Shown: one piece after another, positions 52,959 to 61,746 of the stretch | How the letters are laid out: each line of letters opens with the position of its first letter | Position numbering within the stretch: position 1 is the first letter of the stretch | NCBI RefSeq assembly: GCF_017877055.1 | Contig: NZ_JAGIPG010000003.1 | Span: forward strand, 434,001-498,000 | Direction: 5' to 3' | Source: Neorhizobium galegae | GTDB taxonomy: Bacteria > Pseudomonadota > Alphaproteobacteria > Rhizobiales > Rhizobiaceae | DNA: 64,000 nucleotides | Made by a program: the position numbers and the translations under genes | The notes under the pieces: model-generated | The model's database searches: none | Seen by the model: only the letters and a program-made list of their open reading frames with translations | Told to the model about the DNA's origin: nothing

Positions 52959-53822
52959 ATGGAAAACCAGACCGAATCGGCTGCCGCCAGCCAGAACAAT
53001 GGCAAGTGGGGCGAATATGTTACCGTGGATTTCGACGAGGGCATCGCCTGGGTGACGCTCAATCGTCCGAAGCAGCGCAACGCCATCAACCCGGGCATCG
53101 TCTGGGAAATGAACGCCATCATGGATGCGCTGGAAGAAGACGACCGCTGCAAGGTGATGGTCGTCACCGGCGCCGGCGAATCCTTCTCGGCCGGCATGGA
53201 CCTGAAGGAATATTTCCGCGCCACCGACAAGGTGCCGCCGATCCAGCGCGAACGCCTGTTCCGGGCGAACGCCGCTTGGCAGTGGCGCCGGATGATGTAT
53301 TTCCCGAAGCCGACCATCTCCATGGTCAACGGCTGGTGTTTCGGCGGCGCCTTCCAATTCCTGGTCGGCTGCGACCTGGCCATCGCCTCGGAAGACGCCA
53401 TCTTCGGCCTTTCGGAAATCAACTGGGGCATCATCCCGGCCGGCATCGTCACCAAGTCGGTACTGGAGACGATGAGCTTCCGCGACGCGATGTATTACAT
53501 CATGACCGGCGAGACGTTTACCGGCCAGCAGGCCGCTGAAATGAAGCTGGTCAACAAGGCCGTTTCGCCGGACGAGCTGAAGGCCGAGACACGCAAGCTC
53601 GCCATGACCCTGATCGGCAAGAACCCTTTCGTGCTGCGCCAGGCCAAGACCGCTTGCCGCTTCACCCGCGATCTCACCTGGGAACAGGCCGGCGAATACC
53701 TGATGGCGAAGTCCGACCAGACGGAACTGCGCGATCCGGACAACGGCCGCAACACCGGCATGAGTCAGTTCCTGGACGAGAAATCCTTCCGCCCGGGCCT
53801 TGGTGCTTACCGTCGCGATTAA
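52959..53822 (+). CDS. Hydroxycinnamoyl-CoA hydratase/lyase-like crotonase, paralogue 1
   Basis: 287 residues, close to the bacterial feruloyl-CoA hydratase/lyase (HCHL). Strong family match: NRPKQRNAINP, AGMDLKEYFR, MVNGWCFGG, GLSEINWG and a C-terminal SFRPGLGAYRRD. The catalytic Glu is at 153 (SEINWG). Against the Pseudomonas HCHL as I recall it, the phenol-binding Tyr75 is kept (Tyr85) but Tyr239 is Met249 and Ser123 is Gln133. The enzyme normally converts feruloyl- or coumaroyl-CoA to the aldehyde and acetyl-CoA; these changes could alter substrate. Located directly before the CoA ligase gene. Confidence 0.85.
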   Translation: MENQTESAAASQNNGKWGEYVTVDFDEGIAWVTLNRPKQRNAINPGIVWEMNAIMDALEEDDRCKVMVVTGAGESFSAGMDLKEYFRATDKVPPIQRERLFRANAAWQWRRMMYFPKPTISMVNGWCFGGAFQFLVGCDLAIASEDAIFGLSEINWGIIPAGIVTKSVLETMSFRDAMYYIMTGETFTGQQAAEMKLVNKAVSPDELKAETRKLAMTLIGKNPFVLRQAKTACRFTRDLTWEQAGEYLMAKSDQTELRDPDNGRNTGMSQFLDEKSFRPGLGAYRRD

Positions 53823-53834
53823 GAAGTGGCTCCC

Positions 53835-55976
53835 ATGGCTGATACGATGACCACAGCTCCCAAGGCGCTCGATCCGGCCAAGCCGTTCGATCTTGACCGC
53901 CTGCTGCGCCCACGATCCATCGCGATCGTGGGCGCGTCGCCGGATCCCGCCTCGATCGGCGGCGGCGTGCTGGCGAACCTCGAGCTCTTCAAATATGCCG
54001 GCGAGCTGCATCTCGTCAGCCGTTCGCGCGACGAGATCAACGGCCGCCGCTGCGTGAAGACCATCGGCGACTTGCCGAACGGCATCGATGTGGTGATCCT
54101 CATCGTGCCGCAGGCAGCGATCAAGGAATCGGTCCTTGCTTGCGTCGAGCGCGAAGTCGCGGGCGTCGTCGTCTACTCGTCCGGCTTTGCCGAAGCCGGC
54201 GAAGACGGTCGCAGACAGCAGGACGAACTTGCCGAGATCTGCCGCAAGGCGGGCATGGCCATGCTCGGGCCCAACTGCATGGGCTATACCAATTATGTCG
54301 ACGGCATTCCGCTAACCTTCGAGCCGGTCGATTTGCGCGGCGTCGGCGAGCGCGCCCGCGTCGCGATCGTAGCCCAGAGCGGCGCGACGGCCGCCAACAT
54401 CCGCTTCGCCATGCATTCCCGCGAAATTGCGGTCTCCTATGTCATCGCCACCGGCAACGAGGCGGCGCTCGCGGCTGAAGATCTGGTCGCCTGGCTGATC
54501 GAGGATAAGGACAACGCAGTCGTCGCGGTCTATGTCGAACAGGTCAAGAACCCTCAAAAGTTTCTCGCCGTCGCACGGCGCGCCCGCGAACTCGGCAAGC
54601 CGATCGTCATGCTGCATCCCGGCTCGAGCGAGCGCGGCAAGCAGGCGGCGCAGTCGCATACCGGCGCGCTCGCCGGCGACCATGCTCTGATGCAGACGGC
54701 GGTGCGCAACGAGGCCGTCGCGTTGGTCGAGACGACCGACGAACTGTTCGACGTCACCACGATCCTCGCCCGTTATCCATCGCCGCCACCGGGCGAGGCG
54801 GGCATCGTCACCAATTCCGGAGCCATCCGCGGCCTCTGCTTCGATTTCTGCGAACGCGTCGGCCTGCCGATTGCGACGCTGTCGGAGGAGGTACATGCTG
54901 AGCTCACCACGCAGGTGCCGCCTTACGTCCATGTCGACAACCCGTTCGACATCGGCACCACCGGTTTTTCCAATCCCGCTATCTTCGGCACCTCTACGGC
55001 ATCCATGCTGAAGGACCCGAGCGTCGGCATCGTCTTCCTGTCGCATGCCGGCGGCTCGCCGCCGATGCAGATCAAGAAGTCGGACGCGATCATCCCGGTT
55101 GCGGCGACCGCCGAGAAGCCTGTGATCCTCAATATCATCGGCGACGACTATCCGCTCGATCCGACCTTCATGAAGGCCGTGCGCGACAGCGGCATCCCGT
55201 TCTTCCGCTCGCCGGAGCGCGCATTGCGCGCCATGGCGGTGGTCATGAACTATGCCGCCGCGCTTGCTGCCACTCGGGACCGAGCGCCGGAAGGCGAACG
55301 GATGAAGCAGGTCCCGGCCTCCGGCCTTGTCGTCGAATACGAAGGCAAGCGGATTCTCTCCGAACTCGGTATCCAGATCCCCAAGGGCTCTTTGGCGAAA
55401 TCTGCCGGCGAAGCGGCAAGGATCGCCGCCGAAATCGGTTATCCGGTGGTGATGAAGGCGCAGGCGGCCGAACTGGCTCACAAGAGCGATGTCGGCGGCG
55501 TGATCGTCAACATCGCCGACGAGGCGGCGCTGCGCACGGCTCATGAGAAGATGTATGCCAGCATCGCCACGCATAAGCCGGGCCTGAAACTCGATGGCGT
55601 GCTGATCGAGGGCATGGCTCGCCCAGGCCTCGAAATGGTGGTGGGCGCCAAGCGCGATCCGCAATGGGGTCCTGTCGTGCTCGTCGGTCTCGGCGGCGTC
55701 TGGATCGAGGCGCTGGCGGACGCCCGCTTGCTGCCGGCTGATATCAGCCGCGAGCGGGCAATCGCCGAAATCCACAAGCTGAAGGCATCGAAGCTGCTTG
55801 GGGCCTTCCGTGGCCAGCCGGCACGCGATGTCGAAGCGATTGCCGACGTGGTCGTGAAGCTCGGCGGGCTCATGCGCTCGACGCCGGAGATCGTCGAAGT
55901 CGATATCAACCCGCTCGTTGTCTATGGCGAGGGGGACGGGGTTCTGGCTCTCGACGCGCTATTCGTGGTGCGATGA
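53835..55976 (+). CDS. ferA: ADP-forming acyl-CoA synthetase, FerA-like
   Basis: 713 residues from ATG 53835 (a GTG at 53826 is an alternative). Single-chain NDP-forming acyl-CoA synthetase: CoA-binding domain (PRSIAIVGASPDPASIGGGV), the phospho-His region in SHTGALAGDHAL (His275), and a C-terminal ATP-grasp part (GYPVVMKAQAAELAHKSDVGGV). The FerA of Sphingobium, which activates ferulate, is of this rare class, and gene order (hydratase/lyase first, ligase 12 bases on) fits. Ligand class is inferred; ferA is used as the family name. Confidence 0.82.
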   Translation: MADTMTTAPKALDPAKPFDLDRLLRPRSIAIVGASPDPASIGGGVLANLELFKYAGELHLVSRSRDEINGRRCVKTIGDLPNGIDVVILIVPQAAIKESVLACVEREVAGVVVYSSGFAEAGEDGRRQQDELAEICRKAGMAMLGPNCMGYTNYVDGIPLTFEPVDLRGVGERARVAIVAQSGATAANIRFAMHSREIAVSYVIATGNEAALAAEDLVAWLIEDKDNAVVAVYVEQVKNPQKFLAVARRARELGKPIVMLHPGSSERGKQAAQSHTGALAGDHALMQTAVRNEAVALVETTDELFDVTTILARYPSPPPGEAGIVTNSGAIRGLCFDFCERVGLPIATLSEEVHAELTTQVPPYVHVDNPFDIGTTGFSNPAIFGTSTASMLKDPSVGIVFLSHAGGSPPMQIKKSDAIIPVAATAEKPVILNIIGDDYPLDPTFMKAVRDSGIPFFRSPERALRAMAVVMNYAAALAATRDRAPEGERMKQVPASGLVVEYEGKRILSELGIQIPKGSLAKSAGEAARIAAEIGYPVVMKAQAAELAHKSDVGGVIVNIADEAALRTAHEKMYASIATHKPGLKLDGVLIEGMARPGLEMVVGAKRDPQWGPVVLVGLGGVWIEALADARLLPADISRERAIAEIHKLKASKLLGAFRGQPARDVEAIADVVVKLGGLMRSTPEIVEVDINPLVVYGEGDGVLALDALFVVR

Positions 55977-56025
55977 GGCGCTGGCCGGCGTCGATATTCT
56001 GCAAGAAGGCCGATCAGGCTCTGCC

Positions 56026-56097
56026 GTCATCCTCGGCCTTGTGCCGAGGATCTGCAATATCAGCAGTTGAGATGCTCGGGACAAGCCCGAGCATGAC
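56026..56097. repeat. 72-base intergenic repeat of two inverted hairpin units
   Basis: ATCCTCGGC / GCCGAGGAT (56029-56051) with loop CTTGT, and ATGCTCGGG / CCCGAGCAT (56072-56094) with loop ACAAG. The two units are near copies of each other in opposite orientation and the whole is closed by GTCAT and ATGAC. Typical of rhizobial miniature intergenic repeats. Lies in the 211-base gap between the ligase and the aldehyde dehydrogenase. Confidence 0.75.
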
Positions 56098-56187
56098 GAT
56101 GGGGAGCCGCGGGCCCAGGCCAAAACCGGGTGAGGACACAGGCCCTCGCTTCGATATTCGAAAGCCGTCGCGAGGGAGGAAACCGTG

Positions 56188-57630
56188 ATGCAGACCCAAC
56201 CCTATGGTGAATTGAGGCTCTTTGTGGATGGCGAGTGGTTAGGCTCCGAAGGCCGGGTGACGGAAGACGTCATCAATCCGGCGACCGGCGAGCCGATCGG
56301 CGCCCTGCCGCATGCGACCCTGGAAGACCTCGAGCGGGCCGTGGCAGCTGCCACCCGTGAATTCAAGGCATGGAAGGCGACGACGGCCTACGACCGCGCC
56401 AAGGTCATTCGCAAGGCTGCCGATATTCTGCGCGAACGGGCGAACGAGATTGGCCGGCGCATGGTGCTCGACCAGGGTAAGCCGCTCGGCGAGGCGATTC
56501 CGGAAGTCCATATCTCGGCGGACATTCTCGACTGGACCGCCGACGAGGGCCGCCGCACCTACGGCCGCATCGTGCCTTCGCGTGTGCCGGGCGCCCGCTG
56601 GATGGTCACCAGGGAACCGGTCGGTCCCGTCGCCGGCTTCACGCCCTGGAATTTCCCGGGCGTCATTCCAGCGCGAAAAATTTCCGCAGCACTTGCAACC
56701 GGCTGCACCATGGTCATCAAGCCCTCGGAAGAGACGCCTTCGACCGTGCTCGAAATTGCCCGCGCGCTGCAGGATGCAGGCCTACCGAATGGCGTATTGA
56801 ACGTGGTCCACGGCAGGCCGGGAGACGTCTCCGAACACCTGATCGCCTCGGACGGCATCCGCAAGATCACCTTCACCGGCTCAACCGCCGTCGGCCAGCA
56901 TCTCGCCGTTCTCGCCGCCAAGGCCGGCGTCAAGCGCGCCACGATGGAACTCGGCGGTCATGCGCCCGTGCTGATCTTCGGAGATGCCGATATCGACCAC
57001 GCGATCCGCGTCATGGTCCATGCGAAATACCGCAACGCCGGCCAGGTCTGTATCTCGCCGACCCGATTCTACGTGCATGACAGCGTCCACGACAAGTTCG
57101 TCGACGGTTTTGCCAAGGCGGCGTCGGCTCTGAAAGTCGGCGATGGCCTCGATCCGTCGAACCAGATGGGACCGCTCGCCAACAGCCGTCGCGTGCCCTC
57201 CATGGAACGCATGGTGGCGGATGCCGTGCAGCGCGGCGCCACGGTCAAGGCCGGCGGCGAGCGGGGCAGCAATCGCGGCTATTTCTTCCAGCCGACGGTT
57301 CTCGCCGACGTGCCGCAGGATGCGATCATCATGAATGACGAGCCCTTCGGCCCGGTCGCGGTCACCGCCCGCTTCACCTCCTTCGACGAGGTGATCGAAC
57401 AGGCGAACAGGCTGCCTTACGGCCTTGCATCCTATGCCTTCACCCGGTCGAGCCAGACCGCCGCGATGGTGAGCGACGCGCTCGAGGCCGGCATGGTCGG
57501 TATCAACAACAATTTCATCTCGATGGCGGAAACGCCGTTCGGCGGCGTCAAGCAGAGCGGTTACGGCTCGGAAGGCGGTACCGAGGGCATGGACGCCTAT
57601 CTCGTCACCAAAATGACCAGCCTTTCATAA
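56188..57630 (+). CDS. NAD(P)-dependent aldehyde dehydrogenase (vanillin/succinate-semialdehyde type)
   Basis: 480 residues from ATG 56188 (GTG 56185 is possible). Catalytic Cys at 288 (NAGQVCISPTRF) and Glu at 254 (MELGGHAP), NAD loop FTGSTAVGQ, and the C-terminal FGGVKQSGYGSEGG. The sequence group is GabD-like, but its position between the hydratase/lyase paralogues suggests it oxidises the released aldehyde (vanillin or 4-hydroxybenzaldehyde) to the acid. That substrate is inferred from context only. Preceded by GAGGGAGGAAACC. Confidence 0.88.
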   Translation: MQTQPYGELRLFVDGEWLGSEGRVTEDVINPATGEPIGALPHATLEDLERAVAAATREFKAWKATTAYDRAKVIRKAADILRERANEIGRRMVLDQGKPLGEAIPEVHISADILDWTADEGRRTYGRIVPSRVPGARWMVTREPVGPVAGFTPWNFPGVIPARKISAALATGCTMVIKPSEETPSTVLEIARALQDAGLPNGVLNVVHGRPGDVSEHLIASDGIRKITFTGSTAVGQHLAVLAAKAGVKRATMELGGHAPVLIFGDADIDHAIRVMVHAKYRNAGQVCISPTRFYVHDSVHDKFVDGFAKAASALKVGDGLDPSNQMGPLANSRRVPSMERMVADAVQRGATVKAGGERGSNRGYFFQPTVLADVPQDAIIMNDEPFGPVAVTARFTSFDEVIEQANRLPYGLASYAFTRSSQTAAMVSDALEAGMVGINNNFISMAETPFGGVKQSGYGSEGGTEGMDAYLVTKMTSLS

Positions 57631-57656
57631 GGTCCGGAACCTTTCAGGAGAACACG

Positions 57657-58499
57657 ATGACCATTGAAGCAAGTGATCTGGGCGGAGAGAACGTCAAGGT
57701 CGAATTCGAGGACGGCATTGCCTGGGTAAAGCTGAACCGTCCGGACAAGCGCAACGCCATGAGCGTCGGCCTGGCCGAAGACATGATCCGGGTGCTCGAC
57801 GCGCTAGAAATCGACGACCGTGCCGGCGTCGTCATCCTGACCGGCGAAGGCGAGGCCTTTTCCGCCGGCATGGACCTCAAGGACTTCTTCCGCGCTACCG
57901 ACGGCGGCTCCGACATCCAGCGCATGCGTGCCTACCGCTCCACCCGCGCCTGGCAATGGCGCCTGCTGATGCACTACGCAAAGCCGACCATCGCCATGGT
58001 CAACGGCTGGTGTTTTGGCGGCGCATTCACCCCATTGATTTGCTGCGACCTCGCGATCGCCTCCGAAGACGCCGTGTTCGGCCTCTCGGAAATCAACTGG
58101 GGCGTCATCCCCGGCGGCGTTGTCTCCAAGGCGATCTCCACGCTGATGAACGATCGCAAGGCGATGTATTATGTCATGACCGGCGAAAAGTTCGGCGGCA
58201 AGATGGCCGAGCAGCTCGGCTTGGTGAATGAGGCGGTGCCGGCCGACAAGCTTCGCGAACGCACTGTCGAAATCGCCCGTGTGCTCCTCGAAAAGAACCC
58301 GACCGTGCTGCGTCAGGCCCGCATGGCATACAAGTACGTGCGCGAGATGACGTGGGAGGAGTCTGCGGAATACCTGACCGCCAAGGCCGACCAGACGACT
58401 TTCGTGGACCCGGAAAAGGGGAGAGAGAAGGGGCTTTCGCAGTTTCTCGATACCAAGACCTATCGCCCGGGGCATGGGGCTTACAAGCGCGAGGAGTAA
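57657..58499 (+). CDS. Hydroxycinnamoyl-CoA hydratase/lyase-like crotonase, paralogue 2
   Basis: 280 residues. Same family as the gene at 52959: NRPDKRNAMSV, AGMDLKDFFR, MVNGWCFGG and GLSEINWG, catalytic Glu145. Relative to the Pseudomonas enzyme as I recall it, all three substrate-contact positions differ: Tyr75 is Phe77, Ser123 is Thr125 and Tyr239 is Thr241. The two paralogues thus share the catalytic Glu but not the phenol-binding Tyr pair. Possible roles are a different cinnamate or an enoyl-CoA hydratase without lyase activity. 26 bases after the aldehyde dehydrogenase. Confidence 0.85.
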   Translation: MTIEASDLGGENVKVEFEDGIAWVKLNRPDKRNAMSVGLAEDMIRVLDALEIDDRAGVVILTGEGEAFSAGMDLKDFFRATDGGSDIQRMRAYRSTRAWQWRLLMHYAKPTIAMVNGWCFGGAFTPLICCDLAIASEDAVFGLSEINWGVIPGGVVSKAISTLMNDRKAMYYVMTGEKFGGKMAEQLGLVNEAVPADKLRERTVEIARVLLEKNPTVLRQARMAYKYVREMTWEESAEYLTAKADQTTFVDPEKGREKGLSQFLDTKTYRPGHGAYKREE

Positions 58500-58550
58500 G
58501 ACGGCCACCCATTCCACATTCTCCTCGTTCGTAGAGTTCGCTGAACCACC

Positions 58551-58593
58551 CCCTCTGTCAGTTCCGCTGACATCTCCCCCCGCTAGGGGGAGA
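58551..58593. repeat. Rhizobial-type GC-rich intergenic repeat
   Basis: TGTCAG / CTGACA (58556-58572) followed at once by TCTCCCCC / GGGGGAGA (58573-58593). The combination of a TGTC-TTCCG-GACA hairpin and a CTCCCCC hairpin is a familiar intergenic element in Rhizobiales. In the gap before the acyl-CoA dehydrogenase gene. Confidence 0.7.
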
Positions 58594-58623
58594 AGGGCGC
58601 GCATCCAACCACGAGACTAACCC

Positions 58624-61026
58624 ATGGACCTGAACTATTCGGACGAGCAGCTTCTGTTAAAGGAAAGCGCCGAACGTTTCCTGAAGGACCGTTACGACTT
58701 CGAGAAGCGAACCAGGATCCTTGCCTCCGAAACCGGCTTCGATGCCGGTATCTGGTCCGAGATGGCCGATCTGGGCTGGCTGGCGCTGCCGTTTGCGGAA
58801 GAAAACGGCGGACTCGGCGGTGGGGCGGTAGAGATCTCGCTGATCATGGAAGCGATCGGCCGTACGCTGGTGGTCGAGCCCTATCTCGCGTCCGTCATTC
58901 TCGCGGGCGGGCTGGTGGAAAAGCTGGGCTCCGAAGAACAGAAGGCGGAAATCCTTGGGCAGTTGATCGCCGGTACGTCGCGGCCGGCGCTGGCGCATGC
59001 CGAACGGCGGACCGGCGTCGACCTCGGCAATATCGCTGCCACCGGGACGAAGAAGGGTGAGAATTACGTCCTCTCCGGCGAGAAACCCCTCGTACTGGGT
59101 GGGCCGTTCGCGGATATCTTCATCGTTTCCGCCAGGCTGGGTGGCAACACCAATCCGGAGAGGGCGATCGGGCTCTTTGCAGTGCCGGCCAATGCAGCCG
59201 GTCTGACACGTACCGAAGTCAAGCTTGTCGACGGTAGCCGCGCCAGCGATCTCGTCCTCGACAATGTCTCCGTCCCTGCCTCCGCCTTGCTCGATGCGGA
59301 CGCCGATACACTGGCTGAAATCGAAGCCGCCTATGACCGCGCCAATGCGGCGCTTTCCTTCGAAACGGTCGGCATCATGGATGCGCTGATGGATGCCACC
59401 GTCGCCTATACCAAGGAGCGCGTCCAGTTCGGCAAGCCGCTCGCCTCCTTCCAGGCGCTGCAGCACCGCATGGGCGAGATGGCAGTGAAATGCCAGGAGG
59501 CCCGCGGCTCGGCGCTGCTCGCCACGCTTTCCGTCGATGCGCCGCGTCCGATGCGCATCCGCGGCGTTTCAGGCGCCCGTGCCAAGATCGGCAAGGTTTC
59601 CCGCTCCGTCGCGCAGGAAGCCATCCAGCTGCACGGCGCCATGGGCTTTTCCGAGGAAATGCCGATCGGCGCCTGGTTCCGCCGGCTCTACGCGATCGAA
59701 AACACCTTCGGCACCACTGCCGACCACCTGAAGCGATATGGCGAGATCATTCGTGACACCAAGGTGCTTTCCGGCAGCCTGCTGCGCACAGGGGATACCG
59801 ACCAGCCGGAGCTGAGGGAAGGCATGAACCTTCGGATGACGGAAGAAGAGGTCCGTTTCCGCGACGAGGCGCGGGCTTTCCTGGAAAACCACCTGGACGA
59901 GGACCTGAAGCGCGCCGAGCGGCTGAACCCGAGCTTCCTCGCCGACCCGGCGATCGGTCTGAAGTGGCAGGCAAAACTCAACGACAAGGGCTGGGTCGCC
60001 CCATCCTGGCCGAAGCAATATGGCGGCACCGGCTGGACGCTTGCGGAACGCTACATCTTCGATCAGGAATGCGAACGCGCCGGCGAGCCGCATTTCCGCG
60101 GCGCCTCGATCAAGATGATCGCCCCGGTCATTATGCGTTACGGCAACGATGCGCAGAAGGATTTCTACCTGCCGCGCATTCTGAGCGGCGAGGATGTCTG
60201 GGCACAGGGCTATTCCGAACCGGGCTCCGGTTCCGATCTGGCCTCCCTGAAGACCAAAGCGGTACTCGACGGCGACCACTATGTCGTCAACGGCTCGAAG
60301 ATCTGGTCGACGCTGGCGCACCACGCCACGCGGATGTTCGCGCTGGTGCGCACCGCCGACACGGGCAAGAAACAGGAAGGCATCACCTTCATCCTAATCG
60401 ACTTGAAATCGCCAGGTGTCACCATTCGGCCGATCCGCTCGATCTGCGGCACGCACGAGTTCAACCAGGTCTTCTTCGACGACGTGAAAGTGCCCGTATC
60501 CGATCGCATCGGCGAAGAGGGCGAAGGCTGGGACATCGCCAAATACCTGCTCGAGTTCGAGCGGGGCGGGGCCTTTGCCGGCGGCGTGCTGCGCTCTATG
60601 CTGGCTCGCCTGCACCGGCTCGCCTCCGAACCGCTGCCCGACGGTCGGAAGATGTTCGACGATCCGCTGTTCATGGCGCGGTTTGCGGAAATTGCCACGG
60701 ATGTGGACGCCAACGACATGCTGGAGCTCGCGGCCATGTCAAAAGTTCAGGCAGGCGGCAATCCGGGCTCGGTGCCCTCCTCGACGATGAAGATCGAGCG
60801 CAGCCGCATCCGCCAGTCGATCGCCGAACTCGCCGCGTCGATCCTCGGCCCTGATGCACTGCGCTGGGAACAACATCGACCGCTTCACGAACTGCCGGAA
60901 GAGGCGGAAATCGCCGAGGAGCGCAAGGTCGCCTCCGCAGTCTATTTCAACTCCCGCTCCCAGAGCATTTTCGGTGGCAGCAACGAGATTCAGCTGGAGA
61001 TTATCGCAAAGACCCTGCTGAGATGA
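58624..61026 (+). CDS. Fused double acyl-CoA dehydrogenase (FadE34-like)
   Basis: 800 residues built of two acyl-CoA dehydrogenase-like halves with the junction near residue 400. Half 1: NYSDEQLLLKESAERFLKDRY and RERVQFGKPLASFQALQHRMGEMA-type helix. Half 2: MTEEEVRFRDEARAFLENHL, then YSEPGSGSDLASLKTKAV and ending NSRSQSIFGGSNEIQLEIIAKTLL. This is the arrangement of the mycobacterial steroid enzyme FadE34, in which the halves act as the alpha and beta partners found as separate subunits elsewhere. Its substrate here may be a side-chain acyl-CoA such as a dihydrocinnamoyl-CoA. Last gene of the unit. Confidence 0.88.
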   Translation: MDLNYSDEQLLLKESAERFLKDRYDFEKRTRILASETGFDAGIWSEMADLGWLALPFAEENGGLGGGAVEISLIMEAIGRTLVVEPYLASVILAGGLVEKLGSEEQKAEILGQLIAGTSRPALAHAERRTGVDLGNIAATGTKKGENYVLSGEKPLVLGGPFADIFIVSARLGGNTNPERAIGLFAVPANAAGLTRTEVKLVDGSRASDLVLDNVSVPASALLDADADTLAEIEAAYDRANAALSFETVGIMDALMDATVAYTKERVQFGKPLASFQALQHRMGEMAVKCQEARGSALLATLSVDAPRPMRIRGVSGARAKIGKVSRSVAQEAIQLHGAMGFSEEMPIGAWFRRLYAIENTFGTTADHLKRYGEIIRDTKVLSGSLLRTGDTDQPELREGMNLRMTEEEVRFRDEARAFLENHLDEDLKRAERLNPSFLADPAIGLKWQAKLNDKGWVAPSWPKQYGGTGWTLAERYIFDQECERAGEPHFRGASIKMIAPVIMRYGNDAQKDFYLPRILSGEDVWAQGYSEPGSGSDLASLKTKAVLDGDHYVVNGSKIWSTLAHHATRMFALVRTADTGKKQEGITFILIDLKSPGVTIRPIRSICGTHEFNQVFFDDVKVPVSDRIGEEGEGWDIAKYLLEFERGGAFAGGVLRSMLARLHRLASEPLPDGRKMFDDPLFMARFAEIATDVDANDMLELAAMSKVQAGGNPGSVPSSTMKIERSRIRQSIAELAASILGPDALRWEQHRPLHELPEEAEIAEERKVASAVYFNSRSQSIFGGSNEIQLEIIAKTLLR

Positions 61027-61093
61027 GCATCTTCTGAAACCATATCCTATCCAGCGCGTTACCGGCCGAACCTATCAAACCGGAGAACGCCCG

Positions 61094-61252
61094 TTGGATA
61101 TCATCCGCATTCTGCTCGCCTTCATCCTGCCGCCGCTCGGCGTGTTCCTGCAGGTCGGGCTCGGGCTGCATTTCTGGCTGAACATTCTGCTCACCCTCTG
61201 CGGCTGGCTGCCGGGCATCGTGCACGCGCTGTGGGTTATCCTCAAGAAATAA
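61094..61252 (+). CDS. YqaE/Pmp3-family small membrane protein
   Basis: A 52-residue hydrophobic protein read from a TTG start. Two helices: RILLAFILPPLGVFLQVGL and LNILLTLCGWLPGIVHALWVIL, separated by a Gly/His turn. This is the YqaE/Pmp3 pattern (PPLGV, GWLPGIVHA), associated with membrane-potential stress. Recognisable although short. Confidence 0.8.
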   Translation: MDIIRILLAFILPPLGVFLQVGLGLHFWLNILLTLCGWLPGIVHALWVILKK

Positions 61253-61300
61253 CCGGATCGATACCCGCATCGCCTGTGAATGGAGGGCGACTCGGAGCCC

Positions 61301-61537
61301 TCAGGCGGCGATGTCGGCGATCTCGCCCGACTGCCAGAGGATGCGCGGATCGGACATGTCGCCGCTTTCCATGTCGACCTGAACCGAATAGGCCGCGACC
61401 CCCACGAAACGGTCAGCCATGGCGCGGGCGATCTTCTCGGCGGAAGCGGCATTCGAGGCCACGCGCATCTCGCCAGGCGTCACGTTGCCCCGGACTTTCT
61501 TGAACGGCAGCACGATGAATTTTTCTGACCTGGACAT
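61301..61537 (-). CDS. Conserved hypothetical protein (78 residues)
   Basis: Starts at ATG 61537 (MSRSEKFIVLPFKK). An alpha/beta pattern (NAASAEKIARAMADRFVGVAAYSVQVDMESGDMSDP) with no motif I can name. I have the impression that this type of protein is common in Rhizobiales. Stands alone between the YqaE gene and the GFA gene; the 209 bases upstream show nothing else. Confidence 0.65.
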   Translation of the reverse strand: MSRSEKFIVLPFKKVRGNVTPGEMRVASNAASAEKIARAMADRFVGVAAYSVQVDMESGDMSDPRILWQSGEIADIAA

Positions 61538-61746
61538 GGCGTTTCCTTCTTCGGCGCCACTCTGTCGATATGCGCGCTGCGAAGTCAACAGCGGCCATCA
61601 GAATAGCCCGTTACCCCAAGTTGGCTCGAGTTTGCACCATCGGAATAGTGGCTCCGTTTCAGTGGCTCCGGTTTGATCGGGAGGAAGACCGGGTCTTCTA
61701 CCAACTTGAAGGCGAGAAGCTGAAGGCGCTGGCCGGTCTGGGATAG

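Noticed and set aside
52161..54011. 616-codon open frame on the minus strand
   Set aside because: Runs antisense across the SDR and hydratase/lyase genes and their intergenic gap, which have complete motifs. No recognisable domain.
54312..55775. 487-codon open frame opposite the CoA ligase
   Set aside because: The ligase on the plus strand has intact catalytic motifs; the opposite frame has none.
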